A stretch of 16,841 nucleotides of DNA, from assembly GCA_027084065.1 (NCBI GenBank), contig JALWLR010000141.1, positions 1-16,841 of the forward strand. The letters run 5' to 3'. The DNA is from Helicobacteraceae bacterium (GTDB lineage Bacteria > Campylobacterota > Campylobacteria > Campylobacterales > Sulfurimonadaceae). Each line of letters begins with the position of its first letter. The stretch's first letter is position 1. Position numbers and translations under genes: made by a program. The notes under the pieces were generated by a model. That model was not told where the DNA came from. It saw nothing but the letters and a program-made list of their open reading frames with translations, and ran no database searches. Positions 1-8,386 of this stretch are shown piece by piece.

Positions 1-17
1 GTGGGGTACTCTTTTTT

Positions 18-2381
18 ATGGCGCAAGAAGAGGAAGAGATAGTCATTATCGAAGACAGCGATGCCGCAACCGATGCAGATCACAAAGGTAAAGCGAATGT
101 CGAAGAGGAGATAGAAGCAGACAAGCAGCAAAAAAAGAGATTACTGATATTTGGTGCTTTAGCTCTGTTTTTGGTGCTGCTTATTATCTTCGTTGCACTT
201 CTTGTCATCGAAAAAATCAAAAAAAAGCACAACCCAAAATCTCTATCTACCGCTACTATTGAGCAGCGTCTTCAAGAGCGAGGCAAAAAAAAGATAGAAC
301 CAAGCAAACTCGAACACCTCATAGCCAAAGCAAATTATCTCTACACCAATGGTCAAAAAGAGCAGGCTTTGAAACTTTATGAATATATCGCTCAATTCAG
401 CGAAGCCGTTTCACTTTACAATCTCGGTGTCGCCAAACTCAAAAGCAAACAGTACAAAGAGGCTCTCAAAAACTTCAACAGTGCCATAGAAAACGGCGAG
501 AAACGATGTGTTAGTGCAATCAATGCTGCCGTTTGCGCTTTGTACCTGCATGATCGAAAAAGCTTTCAATATTACATCAATCTCGCAGAAGCCTACCTTC
601 CAAAAGAGGCAAAATCGCCGCTGTACCCCTACTACTACACTCTTGTGAAATTCTACAAACAACACTACTATGAAGCCCTTGCCGCCGTTGATAAAATCGA
701 ACATCCTGAATACATTGAACAAAAAAACGAGCTCAAAGCCAAACTCAATGCTCTTTTTAACAGCGATTACAATGCGCTTGAAGCTCTTGAGTCTTTACAT
801 GCAGAACAAAACACACTCCAAAAAGGGCAACTCTACGCACGGGTTGGAGATTTAAATCTGGCACTCAACCACTTTCAAAATGCAACACTCAGAGCCCTCC
901 ATCCACAACGCGCCGCTCTTGGACTCATTTATACACAACTCAAACTCGGCAATATCAAAGATGCTGCCCACAATCTCCAAAGTGCCAACGACACATTTGG
1001 CGACAAACTGCTTGAACCCTATCCCGTCAAAGTTTTTCTGCGCCGTTCCCTTTTTGATCCACTTGCCGCGCAAAAGCTCTATAGAGAAGAGATTATAAAA
1101 GACCCTTTCATCCGATTTAGTGAAATATTCTATTTCTCTCCTTATAAAATCTTCAATGCAAACCAAACCATCAATTACATTCGTAAAGGTAACGCAACCG
1201 CCTATATCGACAGTATTGAGAGCGCTGAAACTTTTTTGAAAAAAGGGCTTAAAACGTCAAAAGTCAACAAAGGCATCGCCCAAGCTATCAAACTCGCACT
1301 GGGATTTCATATACGAAAAGCGAATCTGCTGCTGCAAAAGCTGGTAGACATTCAACCAAAACATGCAATTTTGCATTATAACCTTGCCTTGACATATGCA
1401 CAACTCGGTGACATGCATAACGCCTACAAGCACTTCATATGGTCCTATCATCTCGATGCAAAGAATTATTTACCGGGGATATATGCCTACATGGCATCTA
1501 TTTTGATACACAACGAAGACAAAAAACTACTTAATATTTTAAAAGAGACGCTCGCCAATGAAGATGATACCGAACAAACCGATTTTTACCGCCATCTTTT
1601 GCATGTAGCACAGGGGCATTTTCTAGCAACCGTGGACTGGTTGGACAATAACTACAAAACACGTCCCGTGTACCTCATTCTCTCCCATATCATCGCCATG
1701 CAACTCTCCAAAAAAGAGCAAGCAATTCAAAGTGCAAAAGATCTCATCTCTCTCACACCGCAAGAGATAGTTCCTCATGCACTTTATGTTCATGCAGCAT
1801 TCAAAGATGAACCAGCGCCTGAGTATGCCAAAAAGACAGCACAATACCTAAAAAAACAGAAGTTTAACTACAAAGATCTTTTTTACGGTCCTGAAATAAC
1901 ACGATACCACTTTACAATGCTGCATCTGCTTACCGGTCGTACAAGCAAACTTGTCACACTTTTACGCAAACATCTCAACCTAACAGGAAGCAGTGAAATA
2001 GTACAAAGCGAACAGGCTCTTGCTTTGGCACTGCTATATAACAAAAACTTCGAAGAATCCTATACTCTTTACAATCAACTCATAGACAAACAGCACATTC
2101 GTGACGCAAAAACACTCTTTTTAGCATCCATCGCAGCCATTGCAGCCAATCATCATGCAAACGCCATCGCTCTTTTGGAGCTTTCAAAACTCAAAGATAG
2201 AAAGTTTCGTGAAAGCCGTTATGCATTGGGACTTCTCTACTTCGAAGTAAACAATGCCAGAGGAGCGGAGATAGAGTTCGCTCATATACAAAGCAATGAT
2301 TTTCATTCGAAATACTTCAATTTCGATATTGATTTAGAAAAGCTCACTTTCTACAAGCTTCACCCAGATGCAAAACCTTAA
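18..2381 (+). CDS. Membrane-anchored TPR protein, probable flagellar motor scaffold PflB
   Basis: A 787-residue protein with a very acidic cytoplasmic N-terminus (about residues 1-39), a basic patch, one strong membrane helix (about 42-64) followed by lysines, and then some 700 residues of mainly helical TPR-like repeats that would lie in the periplasm. No catalytic motif is visible. This architecture and length match what I recall of Campylobacter PflB (about 800 residues), an inner-membrane-anchored TPR protein of the flagellar motor medial disk that helps recruit MotAB stators; that identity is inference from architecture, not from recognised sequence. The frame is open upstream to the window edge, so the ATG at 18 is not proven; a G-rich stretch at 3-6 could be its ribosome binding site. 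It converges on pssA with only five bases between the stops. The alternative is an unrelated membrane TPR protein. Confidence 0.6.
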   Translation: MAQEEEEIVIIEDSDAATDADHKGKANVEEEIEADKQQKKRLLIFGALALFLVLLIIFVALLVIEKIKKKHNPKSLSTATIEQRLQERGKKKIEPSKLEHLIAKANYLYTNGQKEQALKLYEYIAQFSEAVSLYNLGVAKLKSKQYKEALKNFNSAIENGEKRCVSAINAAVCALYLHDRKSFQYYINLAEAYLPKEAKSPLYPYYYTLVKFYKQHYYEALAAVDKIEHPEYIEQKNELKAKLNALFNSDYNALEALESLHAEQNTLQKGQLYARVGDLNLALNHFQNATLRALHPQRAALGLIYTQLKLGNIKDAAHNLQSANDTFGDKLLEPYPVKVFLRRSLFDPLAAQKLYREEIIKDPFIRFSEIFYFSPYKIFNANQTINYIRKGNATAYIDSIESAETFLKKGLKTSKVNKGIAQAIKLALGFHIRKANLLLQKLVDIQPKHAILHYNLALTYAQLGDMHNAYKHFIWSYHLDAKNYLPGIYAYMASILIHNEDKKLLNILKETLANEDDTEQTDFYRHLLHVAQGHFLATVDWLDNNYKTRPVYLILSHIIAMQLSKKEQAIQSAKDLISLTPQEIVPHALYVHAAFKDEPAPEYAKKTAQYLKKQKFNYKDLFYGPEITRYHFTMLHLLTGRTSKLVTLLRKHLNLTGSSEIVQSEQALALALLYNKNFEESYTLYNQLIDKQHIRDAKTLFLASIAAIAANHHANAIALLELSKLKDRKFRESRYALGLLYFEVNNARGAEIEFAHIQSNDFHSKYFNFDIDLEKLTFYKLHPDAKP

Positions 2382-2386
2382 AATCA

Positions 2387-3106
2387 CTAATGTAAAGATT
2401 TTTTCCGAAGAAGTGTATTGAGCGCGCGTAGTGGCCCGTAAAGAATATAAAAAGAGAAAAGCAACACTATACCCTCAATCGGATAGATAAATACCAAAAG
2501 GAGCACAAGTGTAAGAGAAATAAAAATCTTACGCATATCTTTTTTATCAAAATCAATCTTTTTAAAGCTTGGATAGCGGATATTGCTAACCATCAATAAC
2601 GCAACGATTATCGTCGCTACAAGCAAAGCTATACCGCTACTAAATGCTTCATACTTATGAAAAAGCAAAACAAGCAAAGAGAGAAAAACTGCTGCTGTAG
2701 GGATGGGAACTCCTATAAATACCGAAGGCTCCGCGGAAGCGCTCATAATGTTAAAACGAGCTAAACGGATCGCACCGAAAATCACATACAAAGCAGTAAC
2801 AACAACACCAAATCTACCGTATGGCTCGGCTGCAAATACATAAATAAGCACTGCAGGAGCTACCCCAAAAGAAACGATGTCTGCAAGTGAATCGAATTCG
2901 ACTCCAAACTTCGAACAGCTGTTTGTCAAGCGAGCTACACGACCATCAAGCCCATCAAAAACCAAAGCAAGAACGATTAACCATGCCGCCTGAACGAAGT
3001 CATGATGAATCGAAGAGATAATACTAAAAACACCGGAAAAAATAGAAGCGGAAGTAAGCAGATTCGGCAATATAAAGACGATTGTCTGCTTGGGATTTTG
3101 TTTCAT
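2387..3106 (-). CDS. pssA: CDP-diacylglycerol-serine O-phosphatidyltransferase
   Basis: Phosphatidylserine synthase: condenses CDP-diacylglycerol with L-serine in the inner membrane, the first step to phosphatidylethanolamine. The complete CDP-alcohol phosphatidyltransferase signature is present, DG-x2-AR-x8-G-x3-D-x3-D, at about residues 54-76 (DGRVAR, then FGVEFDSLAD). Several hydrophobic helices follow, as usual for the family. I start it at the ATG at 3106 (239 residues; MKQNPKQ), one base after the stop of the psd-like gene. The frame continues up to an ATG at 3145, which would put 13 extra residues inside the upstream gene and does not resemble family N-termini. No strong Shine-Dalgarno is seen before 3106, so translation may be coupled to the upstream gene. 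Last gene of the cheY-prmA-ftsH-psd-like-pssA run. Confidence 0.93.
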   Translation of the reverse strand: MKQNPKQTIVFILPNLLTSASIFSGVFSIISSIHHDFVQAAWLIVLALVFDGLDGRVARLTNSCSKFGVEFDSLADIVSFGVAPAVLIYVFAAEPYGRFGVVVTALYVIFGAIRLARFNIMSASAEPSVFIGVPIPTAAVFLSLLVLLFHKYEAFSSGIALLVATIIVALLMVSNIRYPSFKKIDFDKKDMRKIFISLTLVLLLVFIYPIEGIVLLFSFYILYGPLRALNTLLRKKSLH

Positions 3107-3107
3107 G

Positions 3108-3749
3108 TTAGCTACTGAAATAACCCAGTATATTTTGTCTTGCATGTAGCTTTGAACCTACATGCACATTCAAACGAAACGATTTGGGCAAATAGATATA
3201 TGTTCTAGCATTGAGTGCAAAACCGTAGTACGCCCCCACTTCATACATCTTTTTAAAAGAGTCTACATGCAAATCGAAAATGGATCTCTTAAGCGTATGC
3301 TCGCACTTGACTTCCAAATCATTTACAAAGAATGTAACCTCCAAACGCTCATTGAGTATTTCAAACAAAGAAGCGTTCTCTTTCAAACGGCTTCCTCTTC
3401 GAAGTGAAAAAACGCATGAATCGGCACGCACCGGAGCATAAAGCGCACCTTTGTCAAAGTAGGAGCCCTCTATACAGAGACGGTATCCATACTTTTGTGA
3501 CTCAATCTCTTCGATTGCAATTACTTTTCCATCGACTGGAGAAGCTACAGCAGAGTTTTCAAGGTTTGGAACAAACTTTTTTGGTTGATAGTACCAATAC
3601 AGCGTCGCTATTGCAAATGCTACACAAAGTGCTGCAAAAAGTTCCAGATCAAATAATGAAAACACGCCTCCTAACACTAACGCGTAAAAAGCTTTTCTTA
3701 GCCCTCCGGGTGCGAAAAGGTCAGCTGTTTTTAGAATCGTTGTTTCCAT
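3108..3749 (-). CDS. Phosphatidylserine decarboxylase-like protein lacking the catalytic serine
   Basis: A 213-residue membrane protein related to the short (archaetidylserine-type) phosphatidylserine decarboxylases. Two hydrophobic helices lie near residues 20-55, then SPVDGKV (the family's Asp-containing motif), an NER motif, and a C-terminal segment ending in YLP and a basic stretch. In active short enzymes the segment before YLP reads like FGSR, whose serine becomes the pyruvoyl group after self-cleavage; here the aligned bases read Leu-Asn-Ala-Arg (Ala at 3207-3209). The family DVHVNRAPV region aligns with DKGALYAPV, so the histidine is also missing. It is therefore probably not a decarboxylase. 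I recall C. jejuni Cj1115c as a similar protein between ftsH and pssA. The start at 3749 is chosen because AGAGACGAAG precedes it; an upstream ATG at 3770 gives 7 more residues. It overlaps the ftsH end by 29 bases. Confidence 0.8.
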   Translation of the reverse strand: METTILKTADLFAPGGLRKAFYALVLGGVFSLFDLELFAALCVAFAIATLYWYYQPKKFVPNLENSAVASPVDGKVIAIEEIESQKYGYRLCIEGSYFDKGALYAPVRADSCVFSLRRGSRLKENASLFEILNERLEVTFFVNDLEVKCEHTLKRSIFDLHVDSFKKMYEVGAYYGFALNARTYIYLPKSFRLNVHVGSKLHARQNILGYFSS

Positions 3750-5745
3750 CTTCGTCTCTTTTGTTGGCATCCTTGTTTTTAGAGCTCATTGCCGCATCCT
3801 CTTCAAGTTCTTTGGTAATTTCATCTCCCTCTTCTTGAATGCGGCTTGGCATACCCTGCTCCTCCTCGTACGCTCTGATTATATCTCGTACCTCTTGCCC
3901 AGTAATATTCTCTTTTTCATACAGAAGCTTGACCATGTTTTCAATAGCACCTCTATACTCTTCGAGTCGTGCCTTTACCTGACGATAGTGTTCGTCAAGC
4001 GCATTTTTTATATAGTTATCCATAGCTTCGGCGGTTTTTTCACTGTACTCTCTAGCAGGTGCGCCCCCTGCAGGTCCTAAGAAAGATTGACGCTGCTTTT
4101 CAAGTACCATAAGTCCTGCAACATCGGTCATCCCGTAAACCTCTACCATCGATTTGACTATGTCGGTCGCTCGTTCAAGATCGTTCCCGGCACCTGTACT
4201 GATTTCGCCTATGAAGACCTCTTCTGCCGCTCGACCTCCAAGAAGTGTATCGACTTCTGCCCACAGCTCATGACGCTGCATCATAAACTTGTCCTCTTCG
4301 GGTTTGTTAAGCGTATAACCCAAAGCTGCAAGCCCACGCGGTACAATAGAAACTTTGGAAACCTTCTTTGCACCTTTTGTCGTCTCGGCTATGAGTGCAT
4401 GACCGCTTTCGTGATACGCAACGATTTTTTTCTCTTTTGGGTTGATGCGACGGGATTTTTTAGCAAGTCCCGCAAGTGCACGTTCAACTGCTTCATAAAG
4501 ATCCTTTTGATGGACCTCTTTTTGGTTTTTACGACCGGCAAGCAGTGCCGCTTCATTGACGATATTTGCCAAATCCGCTCCGGCAAGACCTGCCGTTAGA
4601 CGCGCAATCTCCTCCAAATCGACATCTTTGGCTATTTTGACGTTGCGCACATGCACTTTCAAAATTTTGACACGCCCCTCAAAGTCCGGCTTGTCGACAA
4701 GAACCTGTCTGTCAAAACGTCCAGGACGCAAGAGTGCGGGGTCTAGGATTTCAGGTCTATTGGTTGCAGCAAGAACGATGACAGGCGTATCACTGCCAAA
4801 TCCATCCATTTCGGCAAGCAACTGGTTGAGTGTCTGCTCACGCTCATCGTTACCACCCATCATACCACTTGCTGCACGGCTTTTTCCTATAGCATCTATC
4901 TCATCTATAAAGATAATACTTGGAGCATCTTTTTTTGCCTGTTCAAAAAGGTCACGCACCCGCGCAGCCCCCACACCCACGAACATCTCTATAAAGCTAG
5001 ATCCGGAAACGGAAAAAAACGGTACATCCGCCTCTCCCGCAACCGCTTTTGCAAGAAGTGTTTTACCGGTTCCCGGACTACCCACCAAAAGTACACCTTT
5101 AGGAATTTTCGCTCCAAGCTCTACATAACGTCCCGGGTATTTCAAAAAGTCGACAATCTCTTGAACCTCCTCTTTTGCCTCTTCGACACCTGCGACATCA
5201 TCAAATTTGACATTGGGTCTCTCGGAATTTATAAGCTTTTTGGAGTTTCCTATTCCAAGTAAGCCGCCACCCATACTTTTTTGCATGCGGCTTGCAAAAA
5301 GCATCCAAATACCCATAATTATCAAAAACGGCAGCATCCAGCCAAACATCTCGGTAAACCAGTTCGTCTCACTAAAGCCGGTATATTCAATGTTGTTTTT
5401 ATCAAGCTCTTTTATAAGATCGGTATCTCCGCGTACCACGCGCGTTGTATAAATAATGCGTCCATCACTGGAAACCGCACGAATAAACTGCTGACCGATT
5501 TCGACCTTTTTGACTGCTCTTTCTTGCACAAGTTTTTTCAGCTCCGAATAACTGATCTCCTTAATGCGCACATTCGGTCCGGCACTCTCTTTTATAGAGC
5601 CGGTATCGCCTACCATCATTTTAAAAATCAAAATGACAATTACCGAAAATATAGCAAACGTCAGCAGCGGATTGTTGTTGAAAAAATTGTTGTTTTGATT
5701 TTGATTGTTTTGATTGTTGGGCGTGTTATTATTTTGATTTGCCAT
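3721..5745 (-). CDS. ftsH: ATP-dependent zinc metalloprotease FtsH
   Basis: Membrane-bound AAA+ protease that unfolds and degrades membrane and short-lived cytoplasmic proteins. In order (674 residues): an Asn/Gln-rich N-terminus (1-25), membrane helix 1 (about 26-44), a periplasmic domain, membrane helix 2 (about 134-152), Walker A GSPGTGKT (222-229; Ser where most FtsH have Pro), pore loop FVGVG (255-259), Walker B IIFIDE (277-282), the second region of homology with the arginine fingers (about 327-346), the zinc site HESGH (445-449) and the third zinc ligand Asp in NDLERATD. The C-terminal tail is acidic then Asn/Asp/Lys-rich. All catalytic residues are present. Its start overlaps the end of prmA by 17 bases, and its end overlaps the psd-like start, so the run is probably one transcript. 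Confidence 0.97.
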   Translation of the reverse strand: MANQNNNTPNNQNNQNQNNNFFNNNPLLTFAIFSVIVILIFKMMVGDTGSIKESAGPNVRIKEISYSELKKLVQERAVKKVEIGQQFIRAVSSDGRIIYTTRVVRGDTDLIKELDKNNIEYTGFSETNWFTEMFGWMLPFLIIMGIWMLFASRMQKSMGGGLLGIGNSKKLINSERPNVKFDDVAGVEEAKEEVQEIVDFLKYPGRYVELGAKIPKGVLLVGSPGTGKTLLAKAVAGEADVPFFSVSGSSFIEMFVGVGAARVRDLFEQAKKDAPSIIFIDEIDAIGKSRAASGMMGGNDEREQTLNQLLAEMDGFGSDTPVIVLAATNRPEILDPALLRPGRFDRQVLVDKPDFEGRVKILKVHVRNVKIAKDVDLEEIARLTAGLAGADLANIVNEAALLAGRKNQKEVHQKDLYEAVERALAGLAKKSRRINPKEKKIVAYHESGHALIAETTKGAKKVSKVSIVPRGLAALGYTLNKPEEDKFMMQRHELWAEVDTLLGGRAAEEVFIGEISTGAGNDLERATDIVKSMVEVYGMTDVAGLMVLEKQRQSFLGPAGGAPAREYSEKTAEAMDNYIKNALDEHYRQVKARLEEYRGAIENMVKLLYEKENITGQEVRDIIRAYEEEQGMPSRIQEEGDEITKELEEDAAMSSKNKDANKRDEDGNNDSKNS

Positions 5746-6586
5746 CTTCTATGCGTTCCTTTTTCTTTAAAACTAAACTGATCCATTCATTTTCTGCGAT
5801 GCGTTCTACCACCTCGCACTCTTCATAGCTTTGCAGCACCTTTGTTTCATACTTGTCCATAATACCGGAAAGAATTAAAAGCGATTCTTCATTTTTCAAT
5901 GCAGCCGTCAAATCTTTTTGTAAAAAGATCAAAACATCTGCAACGATGTTAGCTATGATGACGTCATATTTTTTGTCGCTTTTGGTAATGGAGCCTTCCC
6001 AAACCCGTTTTAGTTCGACATTGTTCAAACGTGCGTTTGTGATTGTATTTTCCACACTAAGAGGGTCGGTATCACATGCGTCTGTTTTTGCACCTAACTT
6101 CGCAGCGGCTATAGCCAAAATACCGCTGCCACATCCCACGTCACAGGCATCCATCCCCTCTTTTACATGTCTGGAGATCGCTCTTAAGCATGTGGCTGTA
6201 GTTGGATGATGTCCCGTTCCAAAAGCTAAGGCAGGATCTAAAGCGATATTTACATACCCCTCTTTTGGCTTCTCCCATGTAGGATGAATATAGAATTTTT
6301 CAATCAAAACAGGCTGAATACTCTTTTGATACTCCTCTATCCAATCACTGTTTTTTCGTTTGGTAATCTCTGTTTCCACATCGATACTTGAACCGGTAGC
6401 TTTTGAGAGTGCCTCTGCAAACTGTTCAATGCCCCAGACAATCGTTTCGGGATTCTCCTCGGTACGAATGATGAAACTTCCATCCTCCTCTTCATATCCG
6501 ATAGGAAGAATATCGTTGAGAAAATCCTCAAAAAGTTCGAAATGATTGCTAGGAGTAACAATCAGTTCATAATAGTATTCATCCAT
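5729..6586 (-). CDS. prmA: Ribosomal protein L11 methyltransferase
   Basis: S-adenosylmethionine-dependent methyltransferase that modifies ribosomal protein L11 at several amino groups. In the 285-residue product the N-terminal part is the L11-recognition domain, followed by the hallmark FGTGHHPTT (about 122-130), SAM motif I DVGCGSG (149-155), an acidic residue at the end of the next strand (CDTDP, 171-175) and the IANIVADVL motif (211-219), corresponding to the NxxA(N/D) catalytic motif of the family. The ATG directly abuts the cheY stop with no spacer, which points to coupled translation. The 3' end overlaps ftsH by 17 bases. Confidence 0.93.
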   Translation of the reverse strand: MDEYYYELIVTPSNHFELFEDFLNDILPIGYEEEDGSFIIRTEENPETIVWGIEQFAEALSKATGSSIDVETEITKRKNSDWIEEYQKSIQPVLIEKFYIHPTWEKPKEGYVNIALDPALAFGTGHHPTTATCLRAISRHVKEGMDACDVGCGSGILAIAAAKLGAKTDACDTDPLSVENTITNARLNNVELKRVWEGSITKSDKKYDVIIANIVADVLIFLQKDLTAALKNEESLLILSGIMDKYETKVLQSYEECEVVERIAENEWISLVLKKKERIEDGKSK

Positions 6587-6961
6587 TTAGTCGGCTGTTC
6601 CCATAACCGCTTGAAGTTTTTCTTTAAGAACCTGCGGTGTGAAAGGTTTGACGATATAGTTGTTTACACCCGCTTTGAGTGCAGTAATGACTTCGGCTTT
6701 TCCACCCTCTGTCGTAACCATAATAATAGGCAGATCTTCAAAACGCTCATCGGCACGAACTTTCTTTACAAGCTCCAACCCGTTCATCTCCGGCATATTC
6801 CAGTCTGTAATGAGCATTTCAATATCGGGATTTTCATTAAGTACATTCCATCCCTCTAGTCCGTCGGCAGCTTCTAGTACATCTTTGTATCCGAGTCTTG
6901 CAAGCGTATTTTTAATGATGCGGCGCATCGTGGAACTATCATCTACGACAAGTATTTTCAC
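6587..6961 (-). CDS. cheY: Chemotaxis response regulator CheY
   Basis: Single-domain receiver protein (124 residues) that, when phosphorylated by CheA, binds the flagellar motor switch to change rotation. All conserved receiver residues are visible: the acidic pair Asp7-Asp8, phospho-acceptor Asp53 in TDWNMPEMNG, Thr83, Tyr102 and Lys105 in NNYIVKPF. There is no output domain. A good ribosome binding site (AAAAGGA) lies about 6 bases before the ATG, with a -10 like sequence 30 bases upstream. It heads the run cheY-prmA-ftsH-psd-like-pssA, the same order I recall in C. jejuni (Cj1118c back to Cj1114c). Being a stand-alone cheY outside a che cluster is normal for this group. Confidence 0.92.
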   Translation of the reverse strand: MKILVVDDSSTMRRIIKNTLARLGYKDVLEAADGLEGWNVLNENPDIEMLITDWNMPEMNGLELVKKVRADERFEDLPIIMVTTEGGKAEVITALKAGVNNYIVKPFTPQVLKEKLQAVMGTAD

Positions 6962-6990
6962 ATCGATTCCTTTTATATGATTGTATTTTT

Positions 6991-6996
6991 ATTCTA
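6991..6996 (-). promoter_or_regulatory. Possible -10 box for the cheY operon
   Basis: TAGAAT on the minus strand, 30 bases before the cheY ATG, in the 86-base gap after hisA. No convincing -35 lies at 16-18 bases; TTGATA is present but too close (12 bases). Campylobacterota vegetative promoters often lack a -35, so this is plausible but weak. Read-through from hisA cannot be excluded because no terminator is visible in the gap. Confidence 0.4.
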
Positions 6997-7047
6997 TTTT
7001 GCTAATGGTATCAAATTTTTGGTTGATTTTCGATTAATACAAACGAA

Positions 7048-7758
7048 TTAACTCACTAATTTAAACAACCGCTCCAAATCGAGTCTTCCTTCATAATAAG
7101 CTTTGCCTATTATAACACCTTCGACTTTTCCCGTCTCTTTTAGTGCGAGAACATCCTCCTCATCTTTGACACCGCCACTTGCTATTGTGCTCACACCGCT
7201 TGCTTCAGCTATGGAGAGTGTAAAATCTATATTCACACCGCTGAGTGTACCGTCTCGTCCTACATCAGTACATATTATCGCTTCAACACCCGCATCGGCA
7301 AACTCTTTAGCAAGATCGGTCGCTTTCATAGAACTGACCTCTCCCCACCCTTCAACGGCGACATAACCGTCAACGGCATCTATGCCTACGGCTATGGGGT
7401 ACTTTTTCGCCATTGCTTTGACAAAATCCGGGTCTTTAACCGCAATAGAGCCAAGAATGATCCGATCTATACCAAGCTCTAGCATTTTTACAATCGTGGC
7501 TTCATCTCTAATACCTCCGCCAAGCTCAAGTTTTACCGAAGAGTTTTGACGAATCTTTACAATCTGCTCCAAGTTTTTGGGCTCTCCGGCAAATGCTCCG
7601 TTCAAATCGACTAGATGCACCCACTCTGCACCCATATCCTCAAATTTTTTTACAAGTTCATAAGGTTCGTTGGAGTAGATTTTTGCACTCTCCATCAAGC
7701 CTTTCGTTAGGCGTACCGCCTGCCCGTCTTTTAAGTCTATAGCGGGATATAGTGTCAT
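7048..7758 (-). CDS. hisA: ProFAR isomerase HisA, histidine biosynthesis
   Basis: 1-(5-phosphoribosyl)-5-[(5-phosphoribosylamino)methylideneamino]imidazole-4-carboxamide isomerase, the fourth step of histidine synthesis. The 236-residue product is a complete beta/alpha barrel. The catalytic aspartates are Asp8 (AIDLKDG) and Asp127 (GIDAVDG). The two phosphate-binding half-barrel motifs are visible as LGGGIRD near residue 79 and ASGGVKD near 195. It follows hisH by 16 bases and is probably cotranscribed with it. It makes the substrate of HisF, which is not in this window. Confidence 0.96.
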   Translation of the reverse strand: MTLYPAIDLKDGQAVRLTKGLMESAKIYSNEPYELVKKFEDMGAEWVHLVDLNGAFAGEPKNLEQIVKIRQNSSVKLELGGGIRDEATIVKMLELGIDRIILGSIAVKDPDFVKAMAKKYPIAVGIDAVDGYVAVEGWGEVSSMKATDLAKEFADAGVEAIICTDVGRDGTLSGVNIDFTLSIAEASGVSTIASGGVKDEEDVLALKETGKVEGVIIGKAYYEGRLDLERLFKLVS

Positions 7759-7774
7759 GGCATTTCCTCTTTTT

Positions 7775-8386
7775 TTATAGTTTCGTAAAGTTTTCTATTA
7801 TCTGTAAGCCGTTTTTATGGCTCTTTTCTGGATGTGGCTGAATACCTAAAATATTCTCTTTTGCTAAAGCGCTTGTAAAGGAGTATCCATAAAAAGTTTC
7901 TCCTATCTCCTCCTTGTCATTCTCTAAAACGGCATGAAATGAGTGAACAAAGTACAAATAGTGCGACTCGTCTAGATGCTCAAACAGCGGATGCTCTTTT
8001 GTAAACATTCGATTCCATCCCATATGAGGTATCTTCAAAGGCTCTTCGAAACGATTGCTATCAAACGCGGCGACTCTGCCTTTGACCAGTCCCAGCCCTA
8101 CGTGACTGCCAAACTCTTCACTGGACTCCAAAAGCAACTGCATTCCAAGACATATGCCCATCATATAGCGTCCACTTTTGGCATACTCCATAAGTGCTTC
8201 ATCCATTCCCCGCTCTTTAAGATGCTCCATCGCATCTCCATAAGCACCGACACCCGGCAAAATAAGCTTTTCATATAAAAAAAAGCGTTCGGGATCTTTG
8301 ACAATCTCTGCCTTTGCACCTACTTTGGCAAACGCATTGAGTACACTTGCAAGGTTACCCATGTTATAATCGACTATTCCTATCAT
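7775..8386 (-). CDS. hisH: Imidazole glycerol phosphate synthase, glutaminase subunit HisH
   Basis: Class I glutamine amidotransferase that delivers ammonia to HisF to form imidazole glycerol phosphate and AICAR. In the 203-residue product the nucleophile is Cys79 in GICLGMQLL and the other triad members are His185 and Glu187 in QPHPEKS, all intact. The oxyanion-strand glycines LPGVGAYG are at about 43-50. The ATG overlaps the stop of the upstream membrane protein by four bases (ATGA), a sign of translational coupling. Its partner hisF lies elsewhere. Confidence 0.96.
   Translation of the reverse strand: MIGIVDYNMGNLASVLNAFAKVGAKAEIVKDPERFFLYEKLILPGVGAYGDAMEHLKERGMDEALMEYAKSGRYMMGICLGMQLLLESSEEFGSHVGLGLVKGRVAAFDSNRFEEPLKIPHMGWNRMFTKEHPLFEHLDESHYLYFVHSFHAVLENDKEEIGETFYGYSFTSALAKENILGIQPHPEKSHKNGLQIIENFTKL

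Noticed and set aside
2380..2402. AT-rich inverted repeat between the convergent PflB-like gene and pssA (AAAATC / GATTTT) as a two-way terminator
   Set aside because: Only six pairs, a single GC pair and an 11-base loop; too weak to call in DNA this AT-rich.
4087..5128. Long open frames on the plus strand across ftsH
   Set aside because: They lie wholly inside the conserved ftsH gene, lack ribosome binding sites and have no recognisable protein features; they are shadows of its codon use.
5680..5735. Repetitive TTG / TTTTGA pattern as a short repeat array
   Set aside because: It is the coding sequence of the Asn/Gln-rich start of FtsH; no spacers or regular period, so not a CRISPR or tandem array.
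7031..7047. TTCG...CGAA inverted repeat after hisA as a terminator
   Set aside because: Only four base pairs and no T-run directly after it on the minus strand.
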